Positions 22,565-33,752 of a DNA stretch of 64,000 nt are shown one piece after another. The stretch is from Cristatella mucedo (taxonomy: Eukaryota; Bryozoa; Phylactolaemata; Cristatellidae): positions 11,980,501 to 12,044,500 of the forward strand of contig WPIO01000004.1 of the NCBI GenBank assembly GCA_009760855.2, read 5' to 3'. The translations under genes and the position numbers were made by a program. The notes under the pieces are model-generated. The model was given only the letters and a program-made list of their open reading frames with translations. It was not told where the DNA came from and did not search any database. Each line of letters starts with the position of its first letter. The first letter of the stretch is position 1.

Positions 22565-23789
22565 CTTTTTGAGGAAACTATACCATATGCACATTTATAA
22601 TTGTGTGCGAACATTTACCTGAGTTTGAATTTTTTTTTTAATGAGAATCATTGATTTTTATGCTGTCACTTTTGGGATAGTTTTCAGTTTTGTATTAATT
22701 TTTCCAACTCAAAACCCTAAGCGGTATCCAGAATGTATGACTAATTTCGTTGCTCTACGCAAGAATAGAGTTTTTCATGGTACAAAGTGTGTAAATATAT
22801 GTAAGGCACTTTGCAGTGCTTCCTGCTCGAGTGTGTGCAGGTGATGCAACTCCGTTTGCATTCGTGAACTTTGGCACGTTACTCGAAACGTGGCTTTACT
22901 GCGCTTTGATCATGCTGCCGCCCAGAACCAATTGCCGGGCGCTAATCTAAACACCACAGTGGCAACAACTCTAAATGCCGTGCCAGAAATTAACGCATGC
23001 AGGAACATAATACTTCTTTACAGAGACTAATACTTAAAGTTTTGTGAGAGAATTTCGAAACTTTTCGCTGTCATTCTTTTGACGCCCGTCACGCGCAAGA
23101 ATTGTCGGTTAGCTATCCGCAGAAAAAATACAGGACAGATTTTGCCAGACAATGAATGATTCAAGTATCTAACGTGCCAGCATGTACGCAACAGCTTGAA
23201 GTAACTAACATAAGAAGAAAATCGGAGTGCATGCAAGGACTTCGGAGCTATTCTCAACAGCCAACGGAAATGTGAACAGACCGTATATACGCCTACAGCG
23301 ATTAAGAAAATGCTGCGTAAGAGTTGGCAGTGCTAATTGAAATCATAATCCTCTAGTCACTTATCTCGACCGTCCTCCTTACTCAGCTGTGCAACTCACG
23401 TTCTCTTTGTATACCGAGATGAGGCTTGCTAACTTTCGTGCATTGAATTCCACTAAGGTATTGATTGTGCAACAGAGAACAATACAGCCTTACACCTGCT
23501 TAGTCTTTGCGGCTTCTAGGGGCCACGGCTGCTGTAGCTTATGCAATTTCGCTGACGGCGCAATTCGAAGGAATTGGTAGAGTAGCGTTCAGAACTTAAT
23601 TCCTGTATCTATGAAAATTTTTAAAACGGCCATCAATTGCCATACATCACTTGAAATTGAAAGTGAACAATGGGTTAAAAGTGTGTAAGCACACAGTGAA
23701 ATGTTTTGTGGAATGGTAATTGAAGCCGCCACAGCCGACTTCCAGTCGAATTTTGCAGGATTTCGAAATAAGTAGAATCTGCACGAAAT
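22565..23789. other. Receptor intron, nothing recognised
   Basis: A minus frame at 23027-23257 looks polar-hydrophobic but lacks FN3 signatures and a phase-compatible exon. Confidence 0.4.
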
Positions 23790-24655
23790 CTGTTTGCCCT
23801 GTTTCTAAGCGACCTTTCATTAGACGAACACATCAGATTCACAGTCAAGTCTGCCTATTTTCAGCTACATAAAACTGCTAAAACTCAGTCTCGTTAAAAA
23901 CAGGGATACCACATCTAAATTGGTCCATGCATTTGCGACATCCCGTCTCGACCCCTGAAACTCACTGTTTGTTGGTCTATCGGTTGTGCACTCAGGCACT
24001 TACAGCCGGTGCAAAACTCTGCCGCTAGGCTTTCTGTCGTGAGCGTCGCAGTTGCAACATCTCACCACTTCTAGCTGACCTGCACTGGCTCCCAGTCAAG
24101 CAACTCGTCGACTTCAAGGTTATATCACCACTTTGAGGTCCCTTCGCTATTGGAGTCTAGCCTACCTATCAGATCTACTCCCCCACCAGACAAAGCATCG
24201 TACCACATACTTTTCAGAATCTAATAGTTTACCTATACCTCGTGCGAACCTCAAATTCTTTGCAGAACGTGCCTTTATTTCGTATGCTTCCAAAGCCTGG
24301 AACTCACTGCCGACTTGCGTCACGACGTCCCCTGGCTTGACCACATTTAAAAAGAAACTAAAAACGCATCTATTTATCACAGTATTTATTGGGTCAATGT
24401 AATTCGTCCTTTGTGTGTTTATGCGCGCTGACACCTTGCATGCTTCCTCTAACCATATTAGTATGCTGACCCTGTACTTGTCACCTCTAACCTTATGCTA
24501 ACTGGTATGCTAGCTGTTAAGCTTGTTGTCATGGAGCATGCTACCACCAACCATTTGATCGTGCTTCCTTTGCAGCAACTTTAAAGTTCCTAAAAACAGA
24601 TTGAGTTTTCTCTGGGTGCTATAACAAAGTTATTTTATAATTATTGTTTATAACG
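23790..24655 (+). repeat. LINE-A, 5'-truncated
   Basis: Degraded RT C-terminal frame (SYASKAWNSLPTCVTTSPGL, TTFKKKLKTHLFI), 3' UTR and tail ending in AT-rich sequence. Colinear with 10130-11018 and 46640-47845. Confidence 0.85.
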
Positions 24656-24787
24656 ATTGGAAAGCATTGCCCTTGATTGTATGCAATTGGTTAAAACTAT
24701 GCGGTTGCACTTTTAACATGATGCGTAGTAATCCAATAAAATGCATGCAATAAAGGTTAGAGCCTCGCCCAGCCACTTTCTGGTAAC

Positions 24788-24876
24788 TTGCGACGGATCG
24801 TATTTTCCCGGGTCATTTCCCGAGATTGCTATGAATTGCTGTGCTTGGAAGCAGTGGGAGACTTGGAGACTGTTAG
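24788..24876 (-). CDS. Possible first half of extra FN3 domain
   Basis: An 89-nt frame with phase 1 start (pyrimidine-rich acceptor ending TTCTTTAAG) and phase 0 end (GTTACC), so it would join 22348-22564. It encodes NSLQVSHCFQAQQFIAISGN DPGKYDPSQ. The core FN3 tryptophan is missing. Offered only because phases and order fit. Confidence 0.22.
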
Positions 24877-25451
24877 CTTAAAGAATTCGCAATGAGATGT
24901 AAACGGGCTTGCCAGGAAGATAATAAGGGCTCCTGTAAATATTTAAGTGGTAAATTATTTCCTCGCGAAACACTGATAATCACGTTATTTGAGAGTTTTG
25001 ACTTATTTATGATGACTTTGGTGAGTACTGATAACCAACCTATTTATTACTCACATGATGCGAACTAAATATTTAAAACTGTTGCGAGAAGCTTGGCATA
25101 ACGATTCCTAAACTATTAAGCTTACTATTCTTACTGTTAAATTTGAGAATTCCGCAATACTATGCCAAAGTTTAATTTTTTGCACTTGCGAGAAAGGGTG
25201 CTATCTTGTGAGCCTTGACCTTGGGCCGTGCACATCGCTATTGTGCTTTCCCGGAGACCAACTTCGAGAGGCAACTTCAAGCGCGAGATGGAAGGGCGCT
25301 TATAACTAGCAAAAATACAACTATGGACACTGCATAGTGCAGCAGACAATCAGATGGTTCAGCAGTACGGGAGGGCAGCATATTGCAATGTGTCGGGGTG
25401 ACAAGTCAAAGCGACAAGCGAACGGCTGAGGCGGCTTGGACTGAGACTAAC

Positions 25452-25680
25452 CGCCGGGCAGCGACGGAATCCTCAGGGCCACCGACGGCGGTCCTGCGCC
25501 GGCGCTTGTGAGGCCCAGTACGACGAGCTCGCGGGGAAGCCTCATATCCAGCCGCAGCTCGGTGAGCCGCCGCGACCCGCCGACGAGCACTCGCTCCACT
25601 TCGTGACCTTTGTGACCTGCAGGCTTCACCAGATATCCGCGAATCACCCCGTTCGACTGGCCTGCTGCCTCCGGTATGCC
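25452..25680 (-). CDS. Receptor exon, second half of third domain (FN3)
   Basis: A 229-nt exon, acceptor ACCTTGTAG, donor GTTAGT, phase 0 to phase 1. It encodes 76 residues starting GIPEAAGQSNGVIRGYLVKP and containing ELVVLGLTSAGAGPPSVALR. The sequence runs C strand (NGVIRGYLV), E strand (LTELRLD), F strand (ELVVLGLTSAG) and G strand (SVALRIP), a typical FN3 half; it parallels gp130 domain 4 (NGKILDYEV...). The sequence is markedly GC- and CpG-rich compared with neighbouring exons. Confidence 0.85.
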
Positions 25681-26348
25681 CTACAAGGTACTGGGGAAAG
25701 TGGTCACTTGCGCACGCCCCGCAGCCAGCCGGCTTAGTGCGCAGGAACCCGACTCGGGGCCTCTGGCAGCGATCTTGGTCAAAGTTAAGACACTGATCTC
25801 CGATAGCAAAAAAGAGCCGCCGATCGATCGCATCGTAAGCCCGCGGCGCACATTGGATGCAACTGGAGTCGCGTCATTATCCTCTACGATGCCATTTCAG
25901 ACAGTCGTCGCCGAGTCGCGCGTGCACGGTCGGCGAGACGATGGGAGCGCAGACAAATCGAGCGTGCGGCAGCGTCAAGCAGCATCAGGCTCGTACGGCC
26001 ATCGCTGAGGTGAGACTCGTTAAAATAGTCGCAGACGCCGCGACAACGCGAGCCAGAAAGTACGGTAGAGAGCGCCCATAAATTCGTTCGCATGCAGCGA
26101 CCTGGTCGCGCCTCCACTACTCTAAGCGATACTTAAAAACTTATAAAACTCTATGCGACAGCCCTCCAGACGACGTGCCGTCGAGCTGGGTAGCTAAAGC
26201 TAGCAACAAGCCTGCTGGCTCCAACGCCAGGCGCTTTATTCTGGAAAACCGCACCGGCCGAGCCCAGTCTACTCACTCACGACCGCTCGGCAGCCGACGT
26301 CGAGAGATCGAGCCTGCCCTTCCAGTTGTACTCCTGCTCAGTCCTTAC

Positions 26349-26449
26349 ATTCCATGCAAGTGTTGTTTTCGCCCTGTCGAGCCATCGTTCGGTCCGAGCC
26401 GCCCGACGGCTGGCGGCAGTTTGCAGGAGATGGATGCCCTCACGGATGC
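26349..26449 (-). CDS. Receptor exon, first half of third domain (FN3), provisional
   Basis: The frame ends ...RAKTTLAWN at a good GTAAGG donor in phase 0, so it joins the exon at 25680 to give TTLAWN-GIPEAAGQSNGVI, the expected FN3 B-strand tryptophan and BC loop. The start is uncertain. The acceptor at 26450 (GCACTGGAG) gives the phase 1 needed after the D2 exon but has a weak pyrimidine tract; the same frame stays open further upstream. Confidence 0.5.
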
Positions 26450-27626
26450 CTCCAGTGCATGGATTTGGGCAAGATTGCCGAGTCATTGTCCGCCCTCCAC
26501 CACTTGTGAGCCTGCGGCTACTTTAGCAGTCTGCGCCCTCGCAGGGCCCCCGCCCGGTACTCACAGGCTGCAGAGTCATATTTCCTCCCACTCTGGAGAG
26601 CTCGCAACGAGCGCCGACGGCCTCGGTAGTCGGGACTGGCCTTCTTCGCCGCCGCCTACTTGCGGCACCGCCGTGCGAACGAAGTCTTTTGCCGCTTGAA
26701 GGTTGACAACAGTTTCTTGGGTCTACTTAGGCAATTGCTGAAATCAGGTAGTTTATGGACGTGGAATCCACACTCGTCTAGATTAACAATTAAAATACGT
26801 AAGCTGCGACGTAACCGTAATAACGGGTAGCGTTGCATACTGATTCGACCTTAATGGTTGCTTGCTTGCAAAAAGCATCGAGCTGCCGTGAAACTAGGCA
26901 ATATTAGAATTGTAGCTCTGCGTCTCAAAAAATCAAAAGCGAGAGAACCAATTTGGCAACTTCTGCGAGGTGAATGCAACGCTTTTGTCTAAACTGTCGC
27001 TGACGCGTTTTTCGGCAGTTCGTCAGTGCCTCGATCCCTCGATCCATGAATCTTCACACGTGAACTCTGGCGGCAGCGAAGCTATAGTGCGTCCGGATGA
27101 ATGGCAGGCTCAAATCGCCGTTCGAAGAATCGTGGGTTCAGCAAAAAAACAGTAAACGACTGAATTTAGAGAACAGTGTAATTATCCTTAATCGACTATT
27201 GTCTTCGTTGGACAAAATTTCCTAAGCGAGCGTGAAGCGCAACTTCGTTTGACGTTCTGATTGCCCATTGTAGTTACAAGCTCCAAGACGGCTTGATATG
27301 ACATCACTTGCATCAAGCGAACGCAGGTAAAGCCGAACTATTTTAATTTTTTTAGCTGGACAAAACGACAGTCCAGCTCAGTGCATGTGTGCACTGCTCG
27401 ACTTTTCTAAAATCGCATTCAGGTGCATCGACTTATCTGTGGTTGCGTTCCCTGCGGTGGGCTCTGATTTCCTCACTAGTTTTTTGCATACAAGCCTGAG
27501 TATTAGTTAGCATGAGGTGGCTCCTGTTTAGCCTTTGCAAGGCAAGGAAGCTTGTGAAGGAGTCTATTGTTTTTTGTACGATCACCCTGCTCACTGAACG
27601 TGTGCATCTCGGTCTATATCTGCAAA
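26450..27626. other. Receptor intron, GC-rich at first, nothing recognised
   Basis: A 174-codon plus frame (26175-26699) spans this GC-rich part but looks like a composition effect antisense to receptor exons. Confidence 0.35.
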
Positions 27627-28000
27627 AGACCATAAAGACTTAGCGCGCATTGATCTCGGGAGTTTTGCGAAGCGCTCTCAAAGCCTTAGCGGCTTTTATT
27701 AAGCAGACGAGAGACTTCGTGACGCGAAACAAAGAGAACGCCGCGCGAGACACAAATAGCTAAGTCACGTGGACAGTCGAGGAAGGTGTATCGCGGAGAA
27801 GCGCAGGACCGCTAGAAACGATGTGCCAAAGTCGGCAGCAGGAGAAAAGATGACACTACGACTGAATTAAGAAAGTGAATCATCCAGCCGAGGACCTGCA
27901 GAGCAAAAGTTTTGTTTCGGACGGCCTCTACGCGAAAGAATAGAACAACTAGCTTATTTTCTATTGAGAACCCGAGGGCATCGGAGGCTGAACTGCAGTA
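27627..28000 (-). repeat. LINE-B, degenerate 3' part
   Basis: Inverted 3' UTR blocks (CAAAGCCTTAGCGGCTTT, GACTTCGTGACGCGAAACAA, GAGGACCTGCAGAGCAAAAG) colinear with 53970-54548. Confidence 0.7.
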
Positions 28001-28974
28001 GCAGTGCAGCTTGGTAGAGCCATGAGCCGAGACGTTGCTGATTTTGTGGATCCCGTTAGGTAATTCGCTCGGTGCTACTATTGAATAGTAGCGCCGGGCT
28101 GCGACAGTATCAACTCTTAATTACGCTCAAGTGCTGCCGCTACGAAAGGAAGTGTGTCGACTGCACTTCGCGTGTGTCCTCGGTCACATACTTAAAGCCC
28201 GGCGGCACCTTGAAAGGATCGCGTAATAAGACGGAAAGGGAACTATGAAGATCGAACGGAGTTGAGCTCACAACCTTCAAGAAAGTAGACAATCCAATCA
28301 TCATGCAAGCTGAAACTTCGACAGACAAGCATGTTAAGGGGCTCTTATAAAAAATAAAGCAATAATGTGGACATGGATATGCTCCTTTCTTTTACATAAA
28401 GAAAAATGTTAGTGGCAGATGCGTTTCTCCGCAGACGCCGGTCCGCCGAGCCCGACTACGCAATGTTTACGATATATTACGTGACTGTGCTTCACCTACC
28501 GATCCCTGATTTTCTACCTTGTTAATTTTGTCCTGTACACTTCTTCAGATTCTTGCATTAGTCCTTCCTCTTGCATTTTATTTGAGCTACCGGACCCTAA
28601 CGCTTCGCAGATCACTGGTCGACGTCAGACCTGGAAGAAAGGCGTGGCGTAGGCCAAATAGTAACTAGATATTCGACTGCCCATCGACCGACATCGCTTA
28701 CTCGCACGATCGTTGGCGGTCGTAGGATCTCTCTATGAGCGTGGTAAGCAGCGGTGAACGGAGCTGGAAAACAGCCTTTGAGAATGCAAACACTACCTTC
28801 AGCAAACCCTAACCAACCTATTTCGGGAATTTTTTCAAATGCTCGTAGAAATATAGTACTCTAAGGTCCACGTAGGATTGAGAGTGCCGCAAGCAAAGTT
28901 AGGTACTGACGCGACTTTCGTGCGACTTCAGTTTTTTCCGACGAATTAAAGTCAATTTTGGATCGGTCCTGTGC
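28001..28974. other. Receptor intron, nothing firm
   Basis: A minus frame at 28140-28310 follows a GTTTCAG acceptor in a compatible phase but has no FN3 signature and ends in a stop; not called. Confidence 0.35.
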
Positions 28975-29168
28975 TGTTACTCTCATGCTACACGCTACCT
29001 CAACTGCTCTCCTGACTCTGCTACACTTCCCACTTTCTCTTTGTTGCGTGAGATGAAGTCCGTTGGCCACTAAATTCGTACGAAAAGCCGCTTAGGCTGA
29101 GAGTTCGCTATGCGTAACACCCACATAGTCTTTGTGGAGTTCAGATGTGGAGATACCTTACATCGGTA
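28975..29168 (+). repeat. LINE-B 3' UTR end
   Basis: CTACCTCAACTGCTCTCCTG, TTGTTGCGTGAGATGAAGTC, GCGTAACACCCACATAGTCT and a decayed GGAGATACCTTACAT tail. Confidence 0.85.
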
Positions 29169-29378
29169 TATAAACAAAATCGCTAGATTGTGGTTAGGAG
29201 CTGACTGTATCGGCTCACCTTCCAGTAGATTTTTACCACGCAATGGCTGGCATTGCAAGTAGACAGGTAGAATCCGTCCTGGACAATTTCCGGAGCCACT
29301 TCAGGCGCTGTAATGAATTGAGTCCAAAATCCGTTGAGCTGCAGGAAACGTGTGTGAACGTTTGCAGCGGCGGCGGCG

Positions 29379-29745
<367 letters not shown>

Positions 29746-30011
29746 AGCTGAGCTCTTCAGTCTCGTGGGTGCACAAAAAGGTACGTGCAGTTAATACTAA
29801 CAAGAAGAAACGATTAAACAGCGCTCTAAGAGAGTAGAATGTCACTCTACGCACTGTACACGTTCGGTAAAGGAAGCCAATCACTTGTTGGCAGGGTTAC
29901 CAATGACACTGTGAGCATGCGCAGGCCCACAAAGATCAACTCGCACCGACAGAGCACATGCTAAATAATGCACAATTAAAGCACGCAATAACAATGAAAA
30001 TAGCGTTTCGT

Positions 30012-30066
30012 TATTTGTACAGCACTCTAAGAGAACTTAATCTCTATTCAGGCACTTTGCTGATCG
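30012..30066 (-). repeat. SINE-A/LINE-A tail fragment
   Basis: TATTTGTACAGCACTCTAAG, then AACTTAATCTCTATTCAGGC: the inverted tail with a decayed outer stem. Confidence 0.55.
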
Positions 30067-30412
30067 CAGCAAGAGAATCAATTACCAAGGATTATTGACA
30101 GGCGCACTATTAAGCGTGCGATAGCGAACACGTATCATGCTTAGACCAGCTTGATAAGCTAACATAAAGATACCGCTGACTACCGGTTAGTAAGACCTCT
30201 TGCTATTAAACATCCACTGAATCTTGGACTGATACGCACGCAAAGCACGTCGGGAAAAAATACGTGCTTACCAGGGCAAACGAAAAAGCAGATCGGAACG
30301 GGTTGTCTTCAAGCGATATCCGTTTGTAAGTCTACGCTCAAACTACGATTGTGAATTTCATAACACTTGCCTGAATTATAAATCACATAGAATACTTTGA
30401 AAAACTACTAAC

Positions 30413-30578
30413 CTTCCTCTGCGGTTCTAAAAATGGCAGTAGTTGGCTCGCTCCACAAATGATCCAGTGTTGAACAGTTCACTCTGCTTCTTATTTGAAC
30501 CGCGTAGGCTGAAAATGGCTGCAGATCCATGAGAACCAATGAAATGTTTTCCAACTGGCTGGTTGCGAGCTTTTTGAC
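30413..30578 (-). CDS. Receptor exon, D2 second half with degenerate WSXWS
   Basis: A 166-nt exon, acceptor GTGTCTGCAG, donor GTTAGT, phase 0 to phase 1. It encodes VKKLATSQLENISLVLMDLQ, PFSAYAVQIRSRVNCSTLDH and LWSEPTTAIFRTAEE. The block L-x-P-F-S-x-Y-x-V-Q-I-R-S-R is the F strand with the arginine ladder of class I receptors, and LDHLWSEP takes the place of the WSXWS box: the first tryptophan is replaced, the second W-S is kept. Compare gp130 KPFTEYVFRIR...YWSDWSE. Domeless is also known for a weak WSXWS. Confidence 0.9.
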
Positions 30579-31102
30579 CTGCAGACACCCAGTGAGCAAA
30601 TGGTCAGCTTCGATAAACTGGTAAACTGTTTGCAGCGCAATGAACTCGTATTTTATTTCTGGCTACTGCAGCTTTTACATCGTTTCCTTCAGCAGCGCCT
30701 AAGTGATCAGTTAGATAATCTCTGGTATGCCTGCCATAGTTACGTAATCTCCGGTATGCCTGCCACAGGTAGGTCCTCGACGTGGTAAAACTCTTACGCT
30801 GCGTATCTTTAACTCCATGCTTGGCTGGCTTTGTTCCAAGCTCGCGGAAACGGAGGAGAGCTGAGGCTTCGTCAGTGGATAAAGACTGGGTTTACTAGTT
30901 CAACTGTGTGTTAGCAGTGACTGTTACGCGGATTATCCGAATAGTAGATTAGGTCACTCAGTCGCCTATTCATATTGGCACTCTGAAGTTTCTTCTACTG
31001 TACTAGTAGAGCCTACTGGATACTGCTGCTACAGTTTCGCTAGTTTCCGCGTCAGTTGGAGAGTGAGCTTTGCTCGCGGCATGTCCGAGTAGCTCTCCTT
31101 AG
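30579..31102. other. Receptor intron, nothing recognised
   Basis: Unique-looking sequence upstream of a SINE-B copy. Confidence 0.4.
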
Positions 31103-31262
31103 CCCCACGGTCTTAGCCCCGGGGGTAAGGTGCACGCTCTTCACCAATCAAATCGTGAATTTGATTAAGGCAGTGAGCTATCATCTATTGCCCACTACAA
31201 CTAGTGGCGATAGCCATAGTTAAGGCTGTTCTGCCACTATAGAAATGAGGCTGCGAAAAAGC
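31103..31262 (+). repeat. SINE-B copy
   Basis: tRNA-like head around GTCTTAGCCCCGGGGGTAAG, then the body (CTATTGCCCACTACAACTAG, GGCGATAGCCATAGTTAAGG, CTGTTCTGCCACTATAGAAA, GAGGCTGCG). Confidence 0.75.
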
Positions 31263-31282
31263 TCCTACGCACAGTCAGCTTT

Positions 31283-31284
<2 letters not shown>

Positions 31285-31361
<77 letters not shown>
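31285..31361. repeat. (CTG)n trinucleotide microsatellite
   Basis: About 25 uninterrupted CTG units, in a receptor intron just behind a SINE-B copy. On the receptor's sense strand it is (CAG)n. Confidence 0.98.
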
Positions 31362-31673
31362 ACTGCGTCGAGCCAATAACACCAAACTGTAGTGGCGATC
31401 TTCTCTGCATGGCCGCTCCACCTGGCCCAGGTCCTCCTAAGGGCAAGGATGTCCTTCCTGGCCCAGAAGCCAGTGCTGTCATTTTTAGCTAACTTGTAAT
31501 GTTATTCGAGAATAGTCAACCCGACCTCCTTAAGACGAAGCAATCAGACAAGAAGGTGGAAAGCAGCAAACGATAAGTGCTCACCTGCTGCAGCTGCATT
31601 TAGCTAATCTATTGAGTTCATTTTCATAAATCTGACTTTTCTCAAAGATCTCCATGTTCTGCAGCACTTTTAA

Positions 31674-31680
31674 TTATATA

Positions 31681-31731
<51 letters not shown>
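31674..31731. repeat. (TA)n microsatellite
   Basis: About 28 TA units with one G interruption, abutting the 3' end of the next SINE-A. Confidence 0.97.
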
Positions 31732-31733
<2 letters not shown>

Positions 31734-31740
31734 AGAGAGA

Positions 31741-31893
31741 ATTAAATAGCTCATTTGTATAGCGCCCCGAGAGAACTAAATATCTATCCAGGCGCAACAC
31801 ATATGCCACAGAGCTCTAGCCCACGTCCTTGGTCGTAAAGGTGATCACTTTTACCTCTGTCGCTAAAGACGAACATTAACCCCTTGGCGAAAC
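31741..31893 (-). repeat. SINE-A copy, older variant
   Basis: Inverted tail TTTGTATAGCGCCCCGAGAG, decayed box B (AGCTCTAGCCC) and an extended head with a second ACCTTGGTC-like block, as in the copies at 42274 and 62060. Confidence 0.75.
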
Positions 31894-32176
31894 CATAGCA
31901 GCCATTTGTTTTGTTTAACCGTAGATGGCTATGCTAAACTGCACATAAATTTAATATGGTCGTACCTAATCCGTAGTTTGGCATACAAAGTTTGAAAAAG
32001 ATGTAGATAAACTCTCAAGCATCAAGCTTCTGTGAATCGTTTGCTCGCTGATTGGTACGTGCAGGCAGAAAATTCGGTGACAAATGCAGTTTGTTTAACT
32101 TCTGACAGATGCACGGCTTACGAGTGGAAAGCACCAAGAATGGCTATCGAAGTCCCGGCTTGATTGACTGACATAC

Positions 32177-32361
32177 CTCGATCAATCTTAGCTGGGGTGC
32201 CGATATATAATGAGATACCTCATGCTCCAAACCATATTTTGTAGCAAGGTCCTCAAGCTCAAATTCGAGTACTCCGTAGGAGGACAGCGGCGCGTTCCAT
32301 GTGAGCAGCACTTGTCTGTTTTCCGGCTTCACTACCAGATTCTCTGGAAGGTTGAGTCGTA
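32177..32361 (-). CDS. Receptor exon, D2 first half
   Basis: A 185-nt exon, acceptor CAATGCTTGCAG, donor GTATGT, phase 1 to phase 0. It encodes RLNLPENLVVKPENRQVLLT, WNAPLSSYGVLEFELEDLAT and KYGLEHEVSHYISAPQLRLIE. The start L-P-E-N-L-V-V is the interdomain P-x-x-P-x-N-L motif of cytokine-receptor homology regions, followed by LLTWNAP (B strand tryptophan). Phases match both neighbours exactly. Confidence 0.92.
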
Positions 32362-32462
32362 CTGCAAGCATTGAACGTCAGTCAATAGGTAGACAGAAAT
32401 GGTCATAGGAGTCGAAGGTGACTGACTCGCCTGCCGCGCACTGCTTTTCTGAATTGCCTTAC

Positions 32463-32638
32463 TAATATAATCGTCTGAGTAGACAGCATGATAGGTGATA
32501 GCTTGGCCATCTCGAGCCGAAGCACTCAGATTGTGTAACGTGAAGTTGTATGTCGTGTAGAGCTGCGCTGATCCAGACACGTTTACACCGCAATGCCGTC
32601 TGTCACAGGCAAAATTGACCCAGCCGGATATGGCATTG
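32463..32638 (-). CDS. Receptor exon, D1 second half
   Basis: A 176-nt exon, acceptor CACTTGTTTCAG-type (ends 32639) and donor GTAAGG, phase 2 to phase 1. It encodes NAISGWVNFACDRRHCGVNV, SGSAQLYTTYNFTLHNLSAS and ARDGQAITYHAVYSDDYI. The cysteine pair C-x4-C is C3/C4 of the cytokine-receptor fold; Y-N-F-T-L-x-N-L is the F strand. It has NVS, NFT and NLS sequons. Corresponds to the gp130 segment with DCKAKRDTPTSC. Confidence 0.88.
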
Positions 32639-32809
32639 CTGAAACAAGTACTGGTGGGATGTTGCACATTTAAACCCAAGGCAACTATGAGTGCACTAAG
32701 GTTACGCCATGCATGCCCATTGTGTATGCATGCATGTGCATGCATACATGTGCATGCATGCGAGTGTCCGTTTGTGTGCGAGAGAGGGAGAGAGAGAAAA
32801 TGCACTCGA

Positions 32810-32818
32810 GTGTGTGTT

Positions 32819-32871
<53 letters not shown>

Positions 32872-32923
32872 ATGTGTGTATGTATGTGTGTGTGTATGTG
32901 TGTGTGTGTGTGTATGTGTGTGT

Positions 32924-32994
<71 letters not shown>
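32810..32994. repeat. (GT)n microsatellite
   Basis: About 185 bp of GT with scattered GTAT and GC variants; preceded by ATGCATGCA-rich sequence at 32705-32762. Confidence 0.97.
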
Positions 32995-33384
32995 TGCGCT
33001 TCTCCTAAAGGCAGGCTGGCTTTCTCACACAGTTATATGGCACCCAAGAAAAAGGAGAATCGTGTTCCTCTCACCTTCTCCTCTCATCTTTAATTAAGCT
33101 GACTCCACCTGACAGCTAGGGCTTGGATTATTCCACAAACCATTGTGACTAGTTGATTGGCTAGCTGATTAATCAAGCATACAGCTCAAACTCGTATGGA
33201 CCTCTCAGTGATAAAAATTCCTGTCGTAACTCCGTGCTGCAGACGTCCACCGCACGGCTGCTTGAGCATCTAAATGGAAGCACTGGCTAGACGCTAGACG
33301 TTAGTTAGATGGCACGTCCCAGAGTTCAACTAGCGTTTTTGATCCCGTTCTTCCGGCCTTCCATGTCCCTCACCCTGCTGCTGC
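32995..33384. other. Receptor intron, nothing recognised
   Basis: No exon-like frame. Confidence 0.4.
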
Positions 33385-33752
33385 TACTCTTATAATAATA
33401 ATAACAATAATAATAATAATAACAATAATGCACTCGATGAAGCACCCTCAGAGGACTTAATCTCTTTCTAGGCGCTTTACATCTGCTGCAAAGGGAAATG
33501 CAATTGAATGGTAAGTAAAATCATGCTTGAAAAACAAAAAAATTAAAAATATGGTTAGGGGTGACATGCACAGGGTCAGCATGCAAATGTGGTTAGTGGC
33601 AGCATGCACAGTCTCAGCATGCATAAGCACATGAAGGACGAATCACAGGGACCCACTAAATGCTGTCCTAAATTAGTGTGTTTAAGTTCCTTTTAAATAT
33701 GTTAGTTAGATCAGGGGATGTTCTGATGCAGGTCGGGAGGGAGTTCTCTACC
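33385..33752 (-). repeat. LINE-A 3' UTR, well preserved
   Basis: Starts with an inverted, interrupted (ATT)n tail and runs through CCTCAGAGGACTTAATCTCT, GGTTAGGGGTGACATGCACA and CCACTAAATGCTGTCCTAAA to the end of the RT frame. Near-identical to 39451 onward. Confidence 0.92.

Noticed and set aside
26175-26699. 174-codon plus-strand frame
   Set aside because: GC-rich shadow antisense to the receptor FN3 exon region; no domain, no start context.
28140-28328. Possible receptor exon with phase-compatible acceptor
   Set aside because: No FN3 pattern, no usable donor before the stop, and a better candidate (26349-26449) leads into the next exon.
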